In this document: positions 1-20,297 of the stretch, piece after piece | Position numbering within the stretch: the stretch's first letter is position 1 | How the letters are laid out: each line of letters opens with the position of its first letter | NCBI GenBank assembly: GCA_016806645.1 | Contig: JACSYO010000475.1 | Location: 62,001-126,000 of the forward strand | Direction: 5' to 3' | DNA: 64,000 bases | Source: Ophiodon elongatus | Lineage: Eukaryota; Chordata; Actinopteri; Perciformes; Hexagrammidae | The notes under the pieces: model-generated | Database searches by the model: none | Told to the model about the DNA's origin: nothing | The model's input: only the letters and a program-made list of their open reading frames with translations | Position numbers and translations under genes: made by a program

Positions 1-3000
1 CATGCATAGTGTTTTTTCAAAATAAACCTTTGTTCACAAAAAACGTAGCGTTTACGCTCATTACATGCATACAATCTCTTTTCAAAATAAACATCCTAAA
101 TCAGTTTCTCTGACCGTTGTATAATGACACAAATAGTTTTACGTTGGAGTTAGTTGAAAGACTCGGCCCGTTCTGCACCCAACAGGATACACTTTTTTAT
201 CCTTTAGGTAGACTTAAGTATATGAGAAATACTACATCACAACCGCTTATCTACGTGAACGCATTGTTAAAAAGCAAGTATATGAACCACTCTTAGTGAC
301 TTGCTCTACCCATCCACCTTAAGTACACAAGGTTAGAAATACTTCTCCTGGGAGTCCCTTTGACACTTCAGAATATACACATGCATCATCAGCATAAAGG
401 TGATAATTAAACCCATACTGGCTACTGCAACAACAAAGACATTTGTGTTGGCCCCAGGTAGCAGCAAGAGGGAACTGTTTAAATTCCTTCACTATCCAAA
501 AAAGTAAATAGTACATTACTCCAATTAACAGTCAATGTTTGTCAGTCTGTCAGGGATGGATATGGTGAAGAGGTTCGTAAACGTTGAACAGCTTTCTCTG
601 AATGAAACATTTGTTAAGTAGATGTTTTAAGTTTTTACACTATAAACATTTTATAGTAAACATTTTCATGTTAATACAACAGCCTGCACCAGCTTTGAAA
701 AGGGTAAGAGAAGTGCCGAAATTAAAGTTGAGATGTCTTATATATTTATTCGAAGCAGAGGTTTGACCCGTTTTGTAAAAACTAGAATCTAAACATCTTT
801 GACACAAGTTTATAGTAGTTAAATATGAGTTTCTACAGTGCCATAATATTTTGTTTTTTTGTGCTTGTGTCAGTCAACCTTAAATTGGTGACCCCCTGAA
901 AAATCACATTCTCTAAATGCTTGTTGGGTTTTAATGCAGCTAAGGAAAAATAAATTAAGTTAAACTGTATCATGAACTGGGAGCCTTTATCACTACACAG
1001 TATCTCAAATGCATCTTCAAAGGTGTTTTGATGAACAGGCTTTTTAAGATGCATCAGAGTCACATAAGGAATGCAATGGTATTAAGAGAAATGCTTTTGA
1101 GTGCTTTTCTAAAAATGCTAACATCTTGTGTTGGCTTTATCTAAAACAATCACAACATTGGTATAAATGTTTCTTGGATGGACTTGAAGAACTCCTCTCT
1201 TCATAACAAATCACAAGTCACCTTATATGCACAGACTAACCTAAGGCTTTTAAAGAAAAAAAAGTATTTTCAAAGAACTTCAAAGAGACTGCCAAAGAGA
1301 GATCTGTTGTGTAATATGAGAGAGAACAGAAGTTAGCTTTGATGCTAGTGTTTTTTTTTGTTAACTGTTCTTCCTTTAGGTACTGTTGCTGACCATGCTG
1401 CACTTTCTCAGCATCTAGCTGCTTCTAATTGATAGTAACACATTCACACCTGGGAGATTCTGCCTTTAAACTTCGACCCTTGAAGTTGTGTGCCAATCTG
1501 CTCCGCTGAAGTTGTGGCATCACAACAGCAGTTTAAAAGGAGCAAAGAGGAGTTCTCATCTGACGATTTCGTTTTTCCTGTCAGTCGACTGATGATGTCA
1601 CTTACCAGTACAAACCTGACTCTATCTACTTTGAAGGCCTGTACATGGTTTCATTTTGTAAACATCTTCTTTCAAAAAGTCAAAACCCTTGTCAACATCC
1701 TATCTGTCACAATAAACAGCAGTTTTTGCTAACTCGCTAGCCTGCAAAAACATTCCTTGTAGGTTTTGTTATCAATTTCTTTTGCATGTATATTGTTACT
1801 TGTATTAACCGCTCACTGGATTTGTTCTAGTGTTTTCACATTCCAACAAACTGTTGTAGAATTCCTTAAGGTCTGTTGATGTAATTAAGAGACATTTCTC
1901 ATCAGCTACTGTTCTCGCCAAAGATCAAACACTGGAAAATGTTTTCATAGCATAATGAGGTTGTTAATGATAGCCTTTATACCCCATACATCTTATGTAT
2001 TCCAAGAAAAGTTGACAACATTTAGACTTTTACGAGTAAATGAAGCTTCTTCATCCAAAAGTCATTCATCAACTAGAGCTTATTATAATAGCTTATATTT
2101 GACATCTGCATTTATTCAACTGTACATCACAGGCCTGTTTATGGTGAGTTAGAGCATGCCATATGGTGGTAGCCATTGCAGAAGTCGTCCACCTTACATC
2201 CTTACATCCTGATCTGATTGATTCTTTTCCAATTAAGTCCGTTATCAAGTTGGGGGTAACAGAGCAGCTGGGATGTAATCAGTGGAACTTTTGCTATGGC
2301 TGTTTTTGTACCACATATGGATGGCTGGCGGTTATCACTTGTGTCTCAGGCTTACATTTTTAGAACCACTTGTTAGCCTGCGTATGATGGGTCCTTATGT
2401 TGTCATTAGACTTGAGCCCAATGTATGGGACTATATTTCTCTTTAGATACCATGGGCCGTGTTTAAAGGACAGTTACCAAAGTTTTTGAGGGACATGCAA
2501 CCTTTTGGAAGCATGATGGTACAGCTAATGTAAAATGTTATAATCTCTGTGTACTTGTGTATGTATACTCTGCAAAGTGATTGCATTCCTTTAAATATGA
2601 AAGAGTACTCAATTGGCAATGAATTGGTGATTTGAAATCTAGACATCTTGATTAAAACCAGGCTAAATGTGGTTGAAAAGTGAGATATCATTAGTCATTG
2701 TTTATTTCAAGTTTTTAGTTTATTTTATCCTGTAGTTATGTCCTGCGTTACCGTACATAACTACATGAACACATTTTAAGGGCCGTTGAAACATCATATC
2801 AAACCTTTTATATGGAACCCAGATTTCTAAAAATAACTTACTTTTCAACCAAATTTAACTTAACCTTTAACCTAGATGTCTAGGAGTTTTTTGCCCTGCA
2901 AATCATTTAAGAAATATTTATTAGATAGTGAGTTCCCATTCTTGTCTAACTTGCTACCAAACCAAATGATTGCATGTCCCGTGCAAACTCCAGTCTCTTA

Positions 3001-3476
3001 AAGTTCCCAGGTAAGTCTCTGTTGAATCTCCGGGTCCAAGGCTCAAGTTCATGCAGTGGACTGTTTCTCAATTATCTCAAACTCTACAACTTCATTGCCC
3101 TCAAATCCTTTTACTTCTTGCTCTAACCATGCAGGATGAAACTAAATCTAACACTCCTTGGTCCCAGGATGAGAGATCAAATTTCTCACCTCCAAACTTT
3201 TAGAAAAGACGAAGATTATCTCAGTTCAGTGTTACTCCCTTTACTTCCCACGGCTCATTCATGCTACTTACTCCCGGGCTTCGACCTAAGGGGAGAGCTT
3301 TGGTCCCAGATTGCGCTTCACATTTTACAATCAAGTTTGACAACCTCTTTTTAGTTGCCTGAAACTCTATCTCCTTTCAATGCTTCTCCTGGCATAGGTA
3401 GTCCTGGGATGAGAACTGATCTCTGGCTGAGCCTTGGTCTCAGGCTGCACTTTTAAGTTTAAGAGTCCCTGTTGGC
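1..3476. other. 3' UTR and downstream flank of xkr7
   Basis: AT-rich sequence with no convincing coding exon on either strand. The 3' UTR must begin at 3476 and run leftward. The first 100 bases contain two partial copies of a motif, catgcata followed by ttcaaaataaac, that also ends other copies of repeat family A in the window. From about 3028 to 3476 a loosely repeated ~135 bp pattern is visible (see findings). Confidence 0.6.
2701..2724 (-). promoter_or_regulatory. Candidate polyadenylation signals for xkr7
   Basis: Two AATAAA hexamers on the minus strand, at 2724-2719 and 2706-2701, about 755 and 775 bases downstream of the stop codon. No transcript evidence is available, and other, weaker signals exist nearer and farther, so this is only a candidate 3' end. 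Confidence 0.3.
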
Positions 3477-11064
<7,588 letters not shown>

Positions 11065-12950
11065 CTAAGGGTGAGAGAGGTTTAGAATAGTGATGCTTGA
11101 TGCTTCTTTATCAGCCCTGCATCTCCACTTCCTTCAGAAAATAATTGTACGTGACATTTCAGGGACTTCGAATAGAAAAAAGTAGAATCTGTACATTTGA
11201 CTTAATGCAAGACATTTCTCGTATTCTTTCTCTGACTTTTTTTTGGTGGGCCTGTTTGTAAATGAACACACCTTCATGAAAATTGTAAATCATCCTATAA
11301 TAATACCATATTAGGCTACGCGTGCAGCCCCATATCTCCTATACTGAAGTCCTGCTTTTGGAGATTCATAAAGGAAAGTCTACAATTTTTAACAGCGTCA
11401 GCAGCAGAATTAAGGTCCTGCTAAAAGCCAAGGAACGGGGACAACAATGAGAGCTTTTACAGCCCTGTCACCTGAGTGCTCTACTGCCACTGAAATAAAG
11501 AATAAATTGTTTGATATGAAAAATGTCTCGCCACAGCAAGGCGATCAATGACTGCAACGGGAAGGTGTTACGGCATATATAGTGTGCCTAGGAGTACACA
11601 GGAAGTAACAGATGGATATGAGAAAACCTTGGCAAAAGCTGAACAAAAAAGGAAACGATAAGGCGGTTGAAACACTTCAGGAGCAATAAGTAGCATTTAT
11701 TGACAACTTAGTGATTAACAAAGATAAACCGACTAAAATGGTAGGAAGGACATCAGGGTCTCTAAGGCCAAAATAATAAACAAAACCAATAAGATAATTA
11801 AGGTCGTTTTGCAGATTGAGATGCCTGTATTGGTATTTTAGTGGGTTGATATCGTTAGTCCTTGTTTTAATGTAAACACAATTATCAGCTGTAATTTATT
11901 TGAGGCTTTCAAAACTCAAAATCGATTCAAAGTAATGAAATATTTAATCCTTTCGTGAAAAGATCAATCTAAAACCCAAACTGTAATTTGGGTGAAATGG
12001 CCCTTAAAAAAGAAATGGAAACAAATGATTTTCCAGCATAACATAAAATGCAAAAAAGGCAAAGGTACAAGACTTTTACTAATTATTTTAAGAGTGAAAT
12101 AACTACATCCCATTGTGAATGGTGACTCGTCTCCCTTGGAAACTCCCGATATACCGATAATCTGAAACCAACTAAACGTTATCTAAAATGAAGAAAGCTT
12201 CAGTAACTGCCTCCCTTATTTCTCGCCTCAAACACATTATAGAGAACTTCCAAGAACTCACTGTTGAGCTCTACACTGTAAAAAGTGAAAAACAACAGGA
12301 TAGCGGCAGTGCATCGCCAACGCCAAAGAAAATCTCTAAAGTTGTTCTTGCATATGTTAGAGCAGCAGTCTAAATTCAAACACAAACGGGTACAAGGCCA
12401 TAACAGTATAAAAATCGAAATGACATATTCCAGGAGAAATATGAACCCTCGCCACGCTGCCCTCCTGGGAGATAAAAACACCCGGGAGTGATGTGTGAAT
12501 CTCCAGGGAAAGACCTTTACCCCCACCTGTCACTGTTTAACTCTGGTGTGCTTTTGTTTTGCTGTTTCCTTTGTGTCAGCGACAATATTGGTCGCCAGGT
12601 TGCAGCGGGTCAACTACCGCACGCTGCAGAGTAGCCCTTGTTTTTTGGAGAGAAATTTGACGTGAGGCGAGGACGAGGCAGCGCCTTTCAAAGATCTGAG
12701 ATGGGTCTGTTTTGTTGGAGGTTTTATTTTAACCCGCCGGTGCAGCACACGGTCGGCATTAAAGAGCTGTCAGTAACAGGAGTGGAGATAGAAAGTGTGA
12801 TAGAAAAACACGAGATGACTTTTTGGAAAACAGGTTGTTATAAGGCAGACAAGACATTGAGGGGTCACAAAATTGCTGCAAAGAATCTGTCTAATTTTTG
12901 CGTGGAACTTGATTCATTACAGTTATAAAAAAAAGAGAAAAAAAAGATAA
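11065..12950. other. Unassigned intronic sequence
   Basis: AT-rich single-copy-looking DNA. I see no gene, RNA or transposon that can be supported. Short open frames at 12188-12928 have no recognisable similarity. Confidence 0.5.
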
Positions 12951-12956
12951 TCTGCC

Positions 12957-13007
12957 AGTGCAGTGAGAATGTGTCAGCTTTTGTTGCAGCAATATTCTCA
13001 CTGCACT
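12957..13007. repeat. Perfect 14-bp inverted repeat (hairpin)
   Basis: Arms agtgcagtgagaat (12957-12970) and attctcactgcact (12994-13007) with a 23 base loop. Stem, loop and total size are in the range of a small hairpin RNA or a miniature inverted-repeat remnant. No further evidence for either. Confidence 0.75.
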
Positions 13008-13451
13008 CACTGTTACTGCTATCAGATACCTGATACTCTTTCAAGGCACTGTTTATAGAAAACAGAGTCAAATTCTCACTGTCTTCACTTACCTAAAAAA
13101 AAAAATAGGCTTTAAGTATAACGTTGGAGGTGTTTGAAAAATAAAATTACTGAGGTAAGAATCTGTGACTGCAGGGTTCGTCAAGTAGACATTGCTTCAT
13201 TTCAAGGGGTCACATCTCAGATGGAGGAGTAAAACAATTTGGCTGAAATGTATCAGGTGTTGGTGTGTATTGGAGGAAGGAGTGAGGCATCATGGGAGTG
13301 AAAGGATGGCAGACAGTAGTAGAGTAGTGCAGCAGGACGGATGAGGAGAGATGAAGCTCGCTGGAGGAAAAGTGAGACGACACTCACTTCCTGCGCTTCT
13401 GCATTTCAAGCAGATTTTAAATAGAGGGATAAAAATAACCTAGAAGTGTAT

Positions 13452-13452
<1 letters not shown>

Positions 13453-13499
<47 letters not shown>
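13453..13499. repeat. (CA)n microsatellite
   Basis: 47 bp of uninterrupted CA on the plus strand, with further loose CA-rich sequence to about 13640. Confidence 0.95.
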
Positions 13500-13503
<4 letters not shown>

Positions 13504-13734
13504 GCATATATGACGCTGTTCAAGTCTGCACAAAACACAGGCAAGCACACGTGTTTGACATGCAAACTGTCTTACACATCTAAATACACATACACACACA
13601 TGATATGCCTCACATGCACATTCTAACACACACACACGCAGTTACAGACGGGCAGGAAGGCCAACGAGGCAGCCTGGAAATCTGTATCTCTGCAAATAAT
13701 TTGCTGTCCATGCACTACTGGCACTCCTCCATTC

Positions 13735-14810
13735 AATCCCGATGTGTCTCTGTCTCTATCTTCATCTCCACCTCTGTATCTGGTATTCTTGACTTTCACT
13801 CTTTTATCTCTGTCTCTTTATTATCTCTCCCTTTCTCTTCATCTGCGTTTTCTTTTCTTTTCGGTTCGGGACGGAAGTGTTGATGGCCCAGTGGGTCAGT
13901 TACTTTGGTCCAGACTGAACTAGCTCAACAACAAAATGGCAAAAATGCAGTTCACAGTCCCAAGTTCTCCAACAGTCAAAAAGAGTGGGGGACACTGGAC
14001 ACTCTGGACACGCACCCTCGCCATCTTGGTTACGTGGTGGACGTGTAGGGACCACCATTTTGTCAAAATGGCGGGGAAGCTGCAGCGGTTGCGTTGGCTC
14101 CAGTGAACGCTGCACTATTCGAATGCGAAGCCGTCAAATATTTTGGCGGGCGTAGATTGCGGTGTTGTGATCATCATTTCCAGTAGGCGCACGACAGACA
14201 TGTTTGGTATGAGACAACACTACCCCGTCGAAATGGAAGTGTTTAGGTTAACTAACAAGAGTAGTGGAATTGAGACACAGTGTAAGTCTGCTTACCATTT
14301 AATTCCCTCATCATCTCTTTTTCGTTTCTCTTTTGTTGTCTCTCAAAATTGGACATGTGCTTTATTCCTCTACTCTTCTTTTGGTACCTGTGTTGACATA
14401 TTTCTCTCTGTCTTATCGCTATTTATCCGTTTACACTCTTTCTAACAATCCCTTGTCGTATTTCTTACTTGTTGAGTAGGCCTTCCTCTTTCATCCTCTA
14501 CCTTTTTGTGTGTGTTTTCTCTGGGAATTAATCATAATCCTTCTCTTTTTCTGCCTCCATTCCTTTGCTTGTTATCTCTGATTTTGTTTCTCTCTCTCCA
14601 ATGTCATGCAGCTATTGTCTCTCTCTCTCGCTCCCCAACCAATTTAATTTGTTCTTCCCTCTGGGCGTTCGCTCTTCCTCCAGCTTCCAATCTATACAAT
14701 CTATATGAATCGTCTCCTCCTCTCTACTCTTACCTCTGCCACTCCTCTTTCTCCTTCCCTATTCCTACATTTCTCCTCCTTCCCTTTCCTTTTCTTCTGG
14801 GCCAAAACTC
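13735..14810. other. Two pyrimidine-rich tracts with unassigned DNA between
   Basis: 13735-13865 and about 14290-14810 are strongly C/T-rich on the plus strand, producing spurious Ser/Leu/Phe-rich reading frames. The sequence between (13880-14260) is GC-richer and non-repetitive, with no recognised gene. Confidence 0.7.
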
Positions 14811-15169
14811 AAGGCGACTATCTACAAGGCCACAGTTGGACCTCTGAGACCCTGAACATTTATGAAAAAAGCTAGAGTAGAGTCTTTGGAGTATTTCTGC
14901 CAAGTGTGATGGTGAGCCAAGAATGAACCCAAGGAGCGAGAGACTCACACACAGAAGAAATTAAATTGTTATACACACTTCATTTGAATCTCCTTTAAAT
15001 ACATTTTACAGATCAACAGAAAGGCAGCGATCAGCAGCAAAAAGGAAATGGAGGCAAAGATTTGTAATTTAACTGAAATCACCAGCAGCTCTTTTAACAT
15101 CAGCACGGTCCAATCAGGAAGCTGTGGGATTATTGTGTCCTCAAAATGAAACTATTTGCAGTTAAGTTT

Positions 15170-15350
15170 CAGAAAAGCAGTAGTGGAATGTACTGCACTG
15201 AAGTACAAATTTGAGGTATTTGTACTTTACTTGTCTTTTCTTTTATGGAACTGTCTACTTCTAAACCTCTACATTTCAGCCAAAAACATTTTACTTTTCA
15301 CCTCAATACGTTTGTCTCATGGTGACTTTACAAATTAAAATGATTGCATA
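15170..15350 (+). repeat. Teleost 'aagtac' interspersed repeat, copy 1
   Basis: Contains gaagtacaaatttgaggta, tttgtactttacttg, cttctaaacctctacattt and cattttacttttcacctca in an order I recognise from memory as a very common teleost repeat. A second copy lies at 31395-31565 in the same orientation. Diverged and truncated. Confidence 0.55.
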
Positions 15351-15724
15351 CAAAACACCCTTCATGGTGATTCAAGACCTGCTCACTCTTATGGGGCACA
15401 TTTAGTACATTTGCTGTACGTTATCACACTTCTTATACGGCTACTTACTAAATAAATCAATCATTTGAAAGCATTAAAAATGCTTAATGTAATGCTTGTA
15501 GTGTAATAGAAATAACAAAATCAAGACTTTATTGATACACCATATGGCTACATGTACAATGGTTTAACTAGACGGACAATTTAAGGGGCAGAAAAAGAGA
15601 CAAAGATACCTCTGAGCCAGTCAGCAGTCAATGGTAAAAATAACAGTTAGCTTTGGATCAAAATGTGAGCAGATTTAAAATGAAACAAGTTCCTGTTTCA
15701 GTGTCGATTGCACAATGATGGGGC

Positions 15725-15825
15725 TGTAGTAGCCTAAAAGTTAGAGAAGCAAACTTGTGACCGGGAGGTTTTCTGTTCAATTCTCATTCAATACCCGGAC
15801 CTTGAGCAAGGCCCTTAACTTTACA
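15725..15825 (+). mobile_element. tRNA-derived SINE head (V-SINE-like)
   Basis: A box A-like sequence (agcctaaaagttagag, about 15730-15745) is followed about 40 bases later by a box B-like sequence (ctgttcaattctc, 15773-15786), then cttgagcaaggcccttaac. This combination is typical of teleost tRNA-derived SINEs. The 3' part is degenerate. The related string tttgagcaaggcacttaacc recurs at about 63901. Confidence 0.6.
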
Positions 15826-16029
15826 CTTACTCTGAGTTTGAGTGATCCTCTCTGTGAATACATAAAGGTTTTAAAAAAAGGAAAAATATTGCAGCCTGTA
15901 ACAAGCTGGAATAAAAAGTCAACAAAGCTCTTCTTTAAACTTCGCAATGGAAAATAAGTTTATGGTTAGCACTGTTGGAATATCAGCTGAATATATGGAA
16001 AAACAGCTTCCCAAAAATATTTAGAGCCG

Positions 16030-16242
16030 AATAGACCTTTTTGCACGTCATAGTATGAAAAGAACAAGGTTATTTAATAACATTAATGATAGCTGCATTC
16101 GGGGAGGTCCTGGTATTGTGCATGCTGGCTCACTAGAATAGCTTTCTAGGACACCTCGTGGAACTGAGCCTTCGGTAGTGCTTCAATTCCACCTGTGCTC
16201 TTCCTACTATGACAAGTCAAAATGTTGTGAAAAAGGTCTATT
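16030..16242. mobile_element. Short MITE with inverted ends
   Basis: aatagaccttttt (16030-16042) is matched by its exact inverse aaaaaggtctatt (16230-16242). The inverted similarity continues inward with gaps (tcatagta on the left, tactatga on the right). Total 213 bp and no coding capacity. No clear target-site duplication. Confidence 0.6.
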
Positions 16243-16249
16243 GCACTGT

Positions 16250-17220
16250 TGTGTTTCAATAATGATCTCATTCTAAAAACTATTTCCAATGTAAATAATA
16301 CATTTGGTGTCTAAATTATACCGTTTTTATTTTTTATTTTACCTACTTTAATGAAAGGAAGAAGAAAAACATAAATACAAAAACTGATGGTAGTGTATAA
16401 GTGGTCACCTCGTACTTACAGTAAATGCATATTTGGTATTTTGGGAGCAAATCCCTGCAGTCAAAAGCATTCCCAAAATAGCCAAAGCGGTTATCGCAGC
16501 AGATTATTGATCATGATTTGGGATTGAGATGTTCTACAGTCACATAAGGCCAGACAGTTCCAGGAAAGGTTTGCATAAACTGGACCAAAAGTACCACAAA
16601 AGTACAATTAACTGATTCGTCCCACTGTGAGCCTTAGCTTCATATATACTACGTGATGTCAAACAAACATAAGAGAAGTCATCATATGGTTGTAAATGTA
16701 TTAAGGGTTATTATGTTGCTGTTGTTGTTAGCAGATGTTCTGAGCATTTGAACGATGAGCGTTTCCGTTTTTATAATTACGATCATGATTATAATAATTA
16801 TTGGCACTGTTGAGGCATCAATTCACTGTCCGCAGATTTCTCATCATTACGGCTCATTGACTTGAAATTGATCAGCATACGCAAGACACAGCGAGATGAA
16901 GTAAACAAAGGTCAGGAAACAGATATTAGAGTCAGGAATAATTAATGATTTGTTTACCTCTCGGAACAAACGAGAATATAATAAAAACTATGATGATAAC
17001 TGAAGTGGATAGTTGGCACCAGGAGGCTGTTATGATGTTAAATCACTCAATTATTTCATAATGATCATTCTTATATCTACTGCTCACAAGACTAATGACA
17101 TCTCTGTATGGTTTCTGATGTTATAACTACATCTTAACCGCAGTGACATTACTGACAGCCAGGCCATTACTGTAAATCCTCCATTGACGAGAGAGAAAGG
17201 AGAGAAGGGGGAGGAAATGG
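16250..17220. other. AT-rich, non-repetitive intronic DNA
   Basis: No repeat or exon recognised. 16700-17160 has low simple-repeat content and many homeodomain-type TAAT/ATTA cores, so it is a candidate conserved non-coding element, which only comparison can test. Confidence 0.35.
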
Positions 17221-17227
17221 AAACAGA

Positions 17228-17230
<3 letters not shown>

Positions 17231-17266
<36 letters not shown>
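17231..17266. repeat. (GA)n microsatellite
   Basis: Uninterrupted GA tract on the plus strand within a broader A/G-rich stretch starting near 17190. Confidence 0.9.
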
Positions 17267-17270
<4 letters not shown>

Positions 17271-17458
17271 GTTTATTAATAACTCGTCCCTGCATTTGAT
17301 CAAAGACTCGACTGGAGTTCTGACCCTCCCCCTCGTCAGTCTCCACGGTGATAAATTGGTACCAGCATCAGGCTTTTAACGAGCCGCTGATCTATTAGTT
17401 GACTCAGGCACATCCGCAGCAAATTTCTACACATCTGGTGAATCTTTCAGCCGTTAAC

Positions 17459-17460
<2 letters not shown>

Positions 17461-17512
<52 letters not shown>

Positions 17513-17636
17513 CAGATATAAATAGAGAGAGGGTGACTGAAAGAAAGAGAGAGAGAGAGAGAGAGAGATATAAATAGAGAGAGGGTGACTGAAAGAAAGA
17601 GAGAGAGAGACTGAAAGAAAGAGAGAGCAAGAGCGC

Positions 17637-17669
<33 letters not shown>

Positions 17670-17670
17670 T
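17461..17670. repeat. Compound (GA)n array with internal duplication
   Basis: About 210 bp of GA-rich sequence. A ~50 bp unit containing gatataaatagagagagg and gtgactgaaagaaag occurs twice in tandem (from about 17513 and about 17567), with a third partial gactgaaagaaag near 17609. Confidence 0.85.
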
Positions 17671-18790
17671 GAGAGTTCTTTAATCTTCATCACTTGTCTG
17701 AAGAGACTCTCAACCTGCCCATTATCACGCCAGCAATCAGCGGCATTTGCCTCTATGTGTGCATGCCTCTCTGTGTGTGTACATGTACGTTGATCACACG
17801 CTCCACGATCAAATGTATCTTATGAAACACACTGTTCTGGTTTTCACTTCTGATTGGCTGAGTCACATTGGCAGATGTTGCGCAATAACTAAAGAATATA
17901 TACATAAAAATAAATAAATGTTATGGTGCATTTGGCGACTGGAGGATGTGGCATTTTTTGTTTGAATTCCTTCCTTCCTTCAGAGCTCGCTCTGGGTTAT
18001 ACGGTGCCATGTTCAGTCTGCTGCACCGATGCTGCTGCCGAGCTGACGTTACACAATAAAGAAGGGGTCATCAACTACATTTGTCCAAGGGCCAGAATTT
18101 TCTAGGCAGACGATGTGAGGGCCAGACTTTCAAATAATGATAATAAACTAAAAATACCTCCCCACAGTTGTACGCCTGTCTTTTCAAAATGTCCTCACTT
18201 CATCATTATTATCCTTGTTAGAAATGATCATGACAAGCATATGAATTTTTGAGTACAACTTCAATACTGAAAGGTTATTGTTGAATTTTTGCCCAATGAT
18301 ACCAAATATATACTGCCTACCCCAGCTTTATGTTCCACCTCATCTTCCCTACAGTATGTGTCTCTTGCGGACATCAAGTGATGTTAGCATAACAACAACA
18401 ACAAAAACAAATGTAATTGGGACAAATTAGGTAAATGTAAAATGTGTGGGACTAGGACGGGCTTGCAGCCTCACTTTGAGGTTCATGGTTGTTGTTTTAT
18501 TCTACCTGTAAACTGCTACAGAAAGCAGCTTTAAGATGTTGAATATTTAAAAATGCACTGGTGATATGGAGCCACACAGGCATACGTTACTGTGTCAGCA
18601 TCATGGCAGAGCACAAGCAGCCCCTCCCCCCCCCCCTCCAACCCCACCCCAGCAGGGATGACAAGCCCCCTGCAGTGGGTGGATGGAGGTTAGAACAGTC
18701 AACCTCCTGCTAGTCTGTGAATAATGCAGCTGTCAAAAATCTCAAAATTAAACACACTGAATACACACAGGACTGCCCTGGGCTCTGTTC

Positions 18791-18814
18791 CACACACACA
18801 CACACACACACACG

Positions 18815-18889
<75 letters not shown>

Positions 18890-18979
18890 TGTATACATGT
18901 AGGCAGATACACACAGCCTAACTATAATTCAATACATGCACATTTACACATGGGGGGAATATAATCACACTTTCACTCA

Positions 18980-19024
<45 letters not shown>
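18791..19024. repeat. Two (CA)n microsatellites
   Basis: 18791-18888 (98 bp, one CG-containing interruption near 18813) and 18983-19024, separated by 94 bp of ordinary sequence. A C-run cluster lies just upstream at 18620-18650. Confidence 0.95.
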
Positions 19025-19027
<3 letters not shown>

Positions 19028-19239
19028 ATACCAAAAGCAGTGCTTTCAGTATTGCATTTTACAAATATAAAAAACTTCCCATATTAAAGAATATATATCT
19101 GGTTCCACCAGAGTGCATTTGGTGTTTAAGGGAACAGCGGAATGCAAAACAATATTCATAACTATGTTTTCATTCGTGGATAATCACCTGAAACTAAGAA
19201 TCGTTATTTTTTTGTTAGCTTAGAAAGAGTCTTTTTATA

Positions 19240-20000
19240 TCTACACAGGGAGCGGGTCCTCTTCCTAGCGAGAGCCTTTCACATTTTTACATTACCTGAC
19301 GGTAGGCATCGGTTCCTAAACTCAGTATTAAGTATTAATAAGCTCCATCGTTACTGGTGCTTTTCAGCAGTTATTCTAAAAGTGTAATTTATTATTACGC
19401 TGCAGAGTGTCATCCACAGTTTCCCAACCTCTCGTACAGTCAACTTCAGAGGCCTTGACAGGCCCTGTTGGGTCCCGGCTAAATGTTACATCGATGTCAG
19501 GACCTGTAGAGTTCAGACTGATGTGGAGCCAAGGAGAACTACAAAGCGTGGACCTGATATCCAGCTCACAGGGTCCTCTGGGTTTCTGCGATTTAGATCT
19601 GCCCATAGATCTGTATACTGAGTGCAAAGAGGTTGAGCCACTAACAGTGAGTGAGTGTTTGTATGGAAGCCCACACAGAGCAGAAATAATGTCGCCTCTC
19701 TGTCTGTGTAGAGCTCAGCTGTCAACACCGACCTACTTAGACTGCCACACTGAGAAACCCAGCACAGAGAGAGGAGGAAGTGAGATTATGGGAGAGTGTG
19801 AGGGGAGGAAAGAGAGAAAGACAACGAGAAGAAAAGCAGAGTGGAGAAGAAAAGAAGAAAAGCCGAGGTTATGAGATTATGTGTGAGTATGATGGGAGGA
19901 CTGAAGAAGAAAAGGAAAAGAGGGGTTAAAAGATGGGAAAATGCTGAGAAGATGAGAAGGAAGAAAAAGTGAACGAATGATGTAGAGAGCTGGGACAGGC
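19240..20000. other. Repeat fragment and purine-rich DNA
   Basis: 19240-19310 resembles from memory a teleost repeat (gagagcctttcacattttta, then ttacctgacgg). 19407-19874 is open in one plus-strand frame for 155 codons and 19376-19627 in an overlapping minus-strand frame, without recognisable similarity. 19755-19990 is A/G-rich. Confidence 0.35.
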
Positions 20001-20048
20001 AGGAAGGGAGGACATGATGTGTGTGCGCATGTGTGTGCTTGTCATTGC

Positions 20049-20052
<4 letters not shown>

Positions 20053-20110
<58 letters not shown>

Positions 20111-20254
20111 ATGTACAACGGAGGCAAACGAGCATTGATCGCTGCTGCCAAAGCTGCCGAGCTGCTGATCAGATAAGACCACGTCGAGCGCTGAAGTGTT
20201 TAATTGGAAAGTGTGCGTGTGTGTGTGTGTGCGTGTGTGCGCACACGTGTGCAT

Positions 20255-20297
<43 letters not shown>
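20053..20297. repeat. Paired (GT)n microsatellites around a short unique island
   Basis: (GT)n at 20053-20109 and interrupted (GT)n at 20211-20297. The 100 bp between them is GC-richer unique sequence containing ctgctgatcagataagac. Confidence 0.9.
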
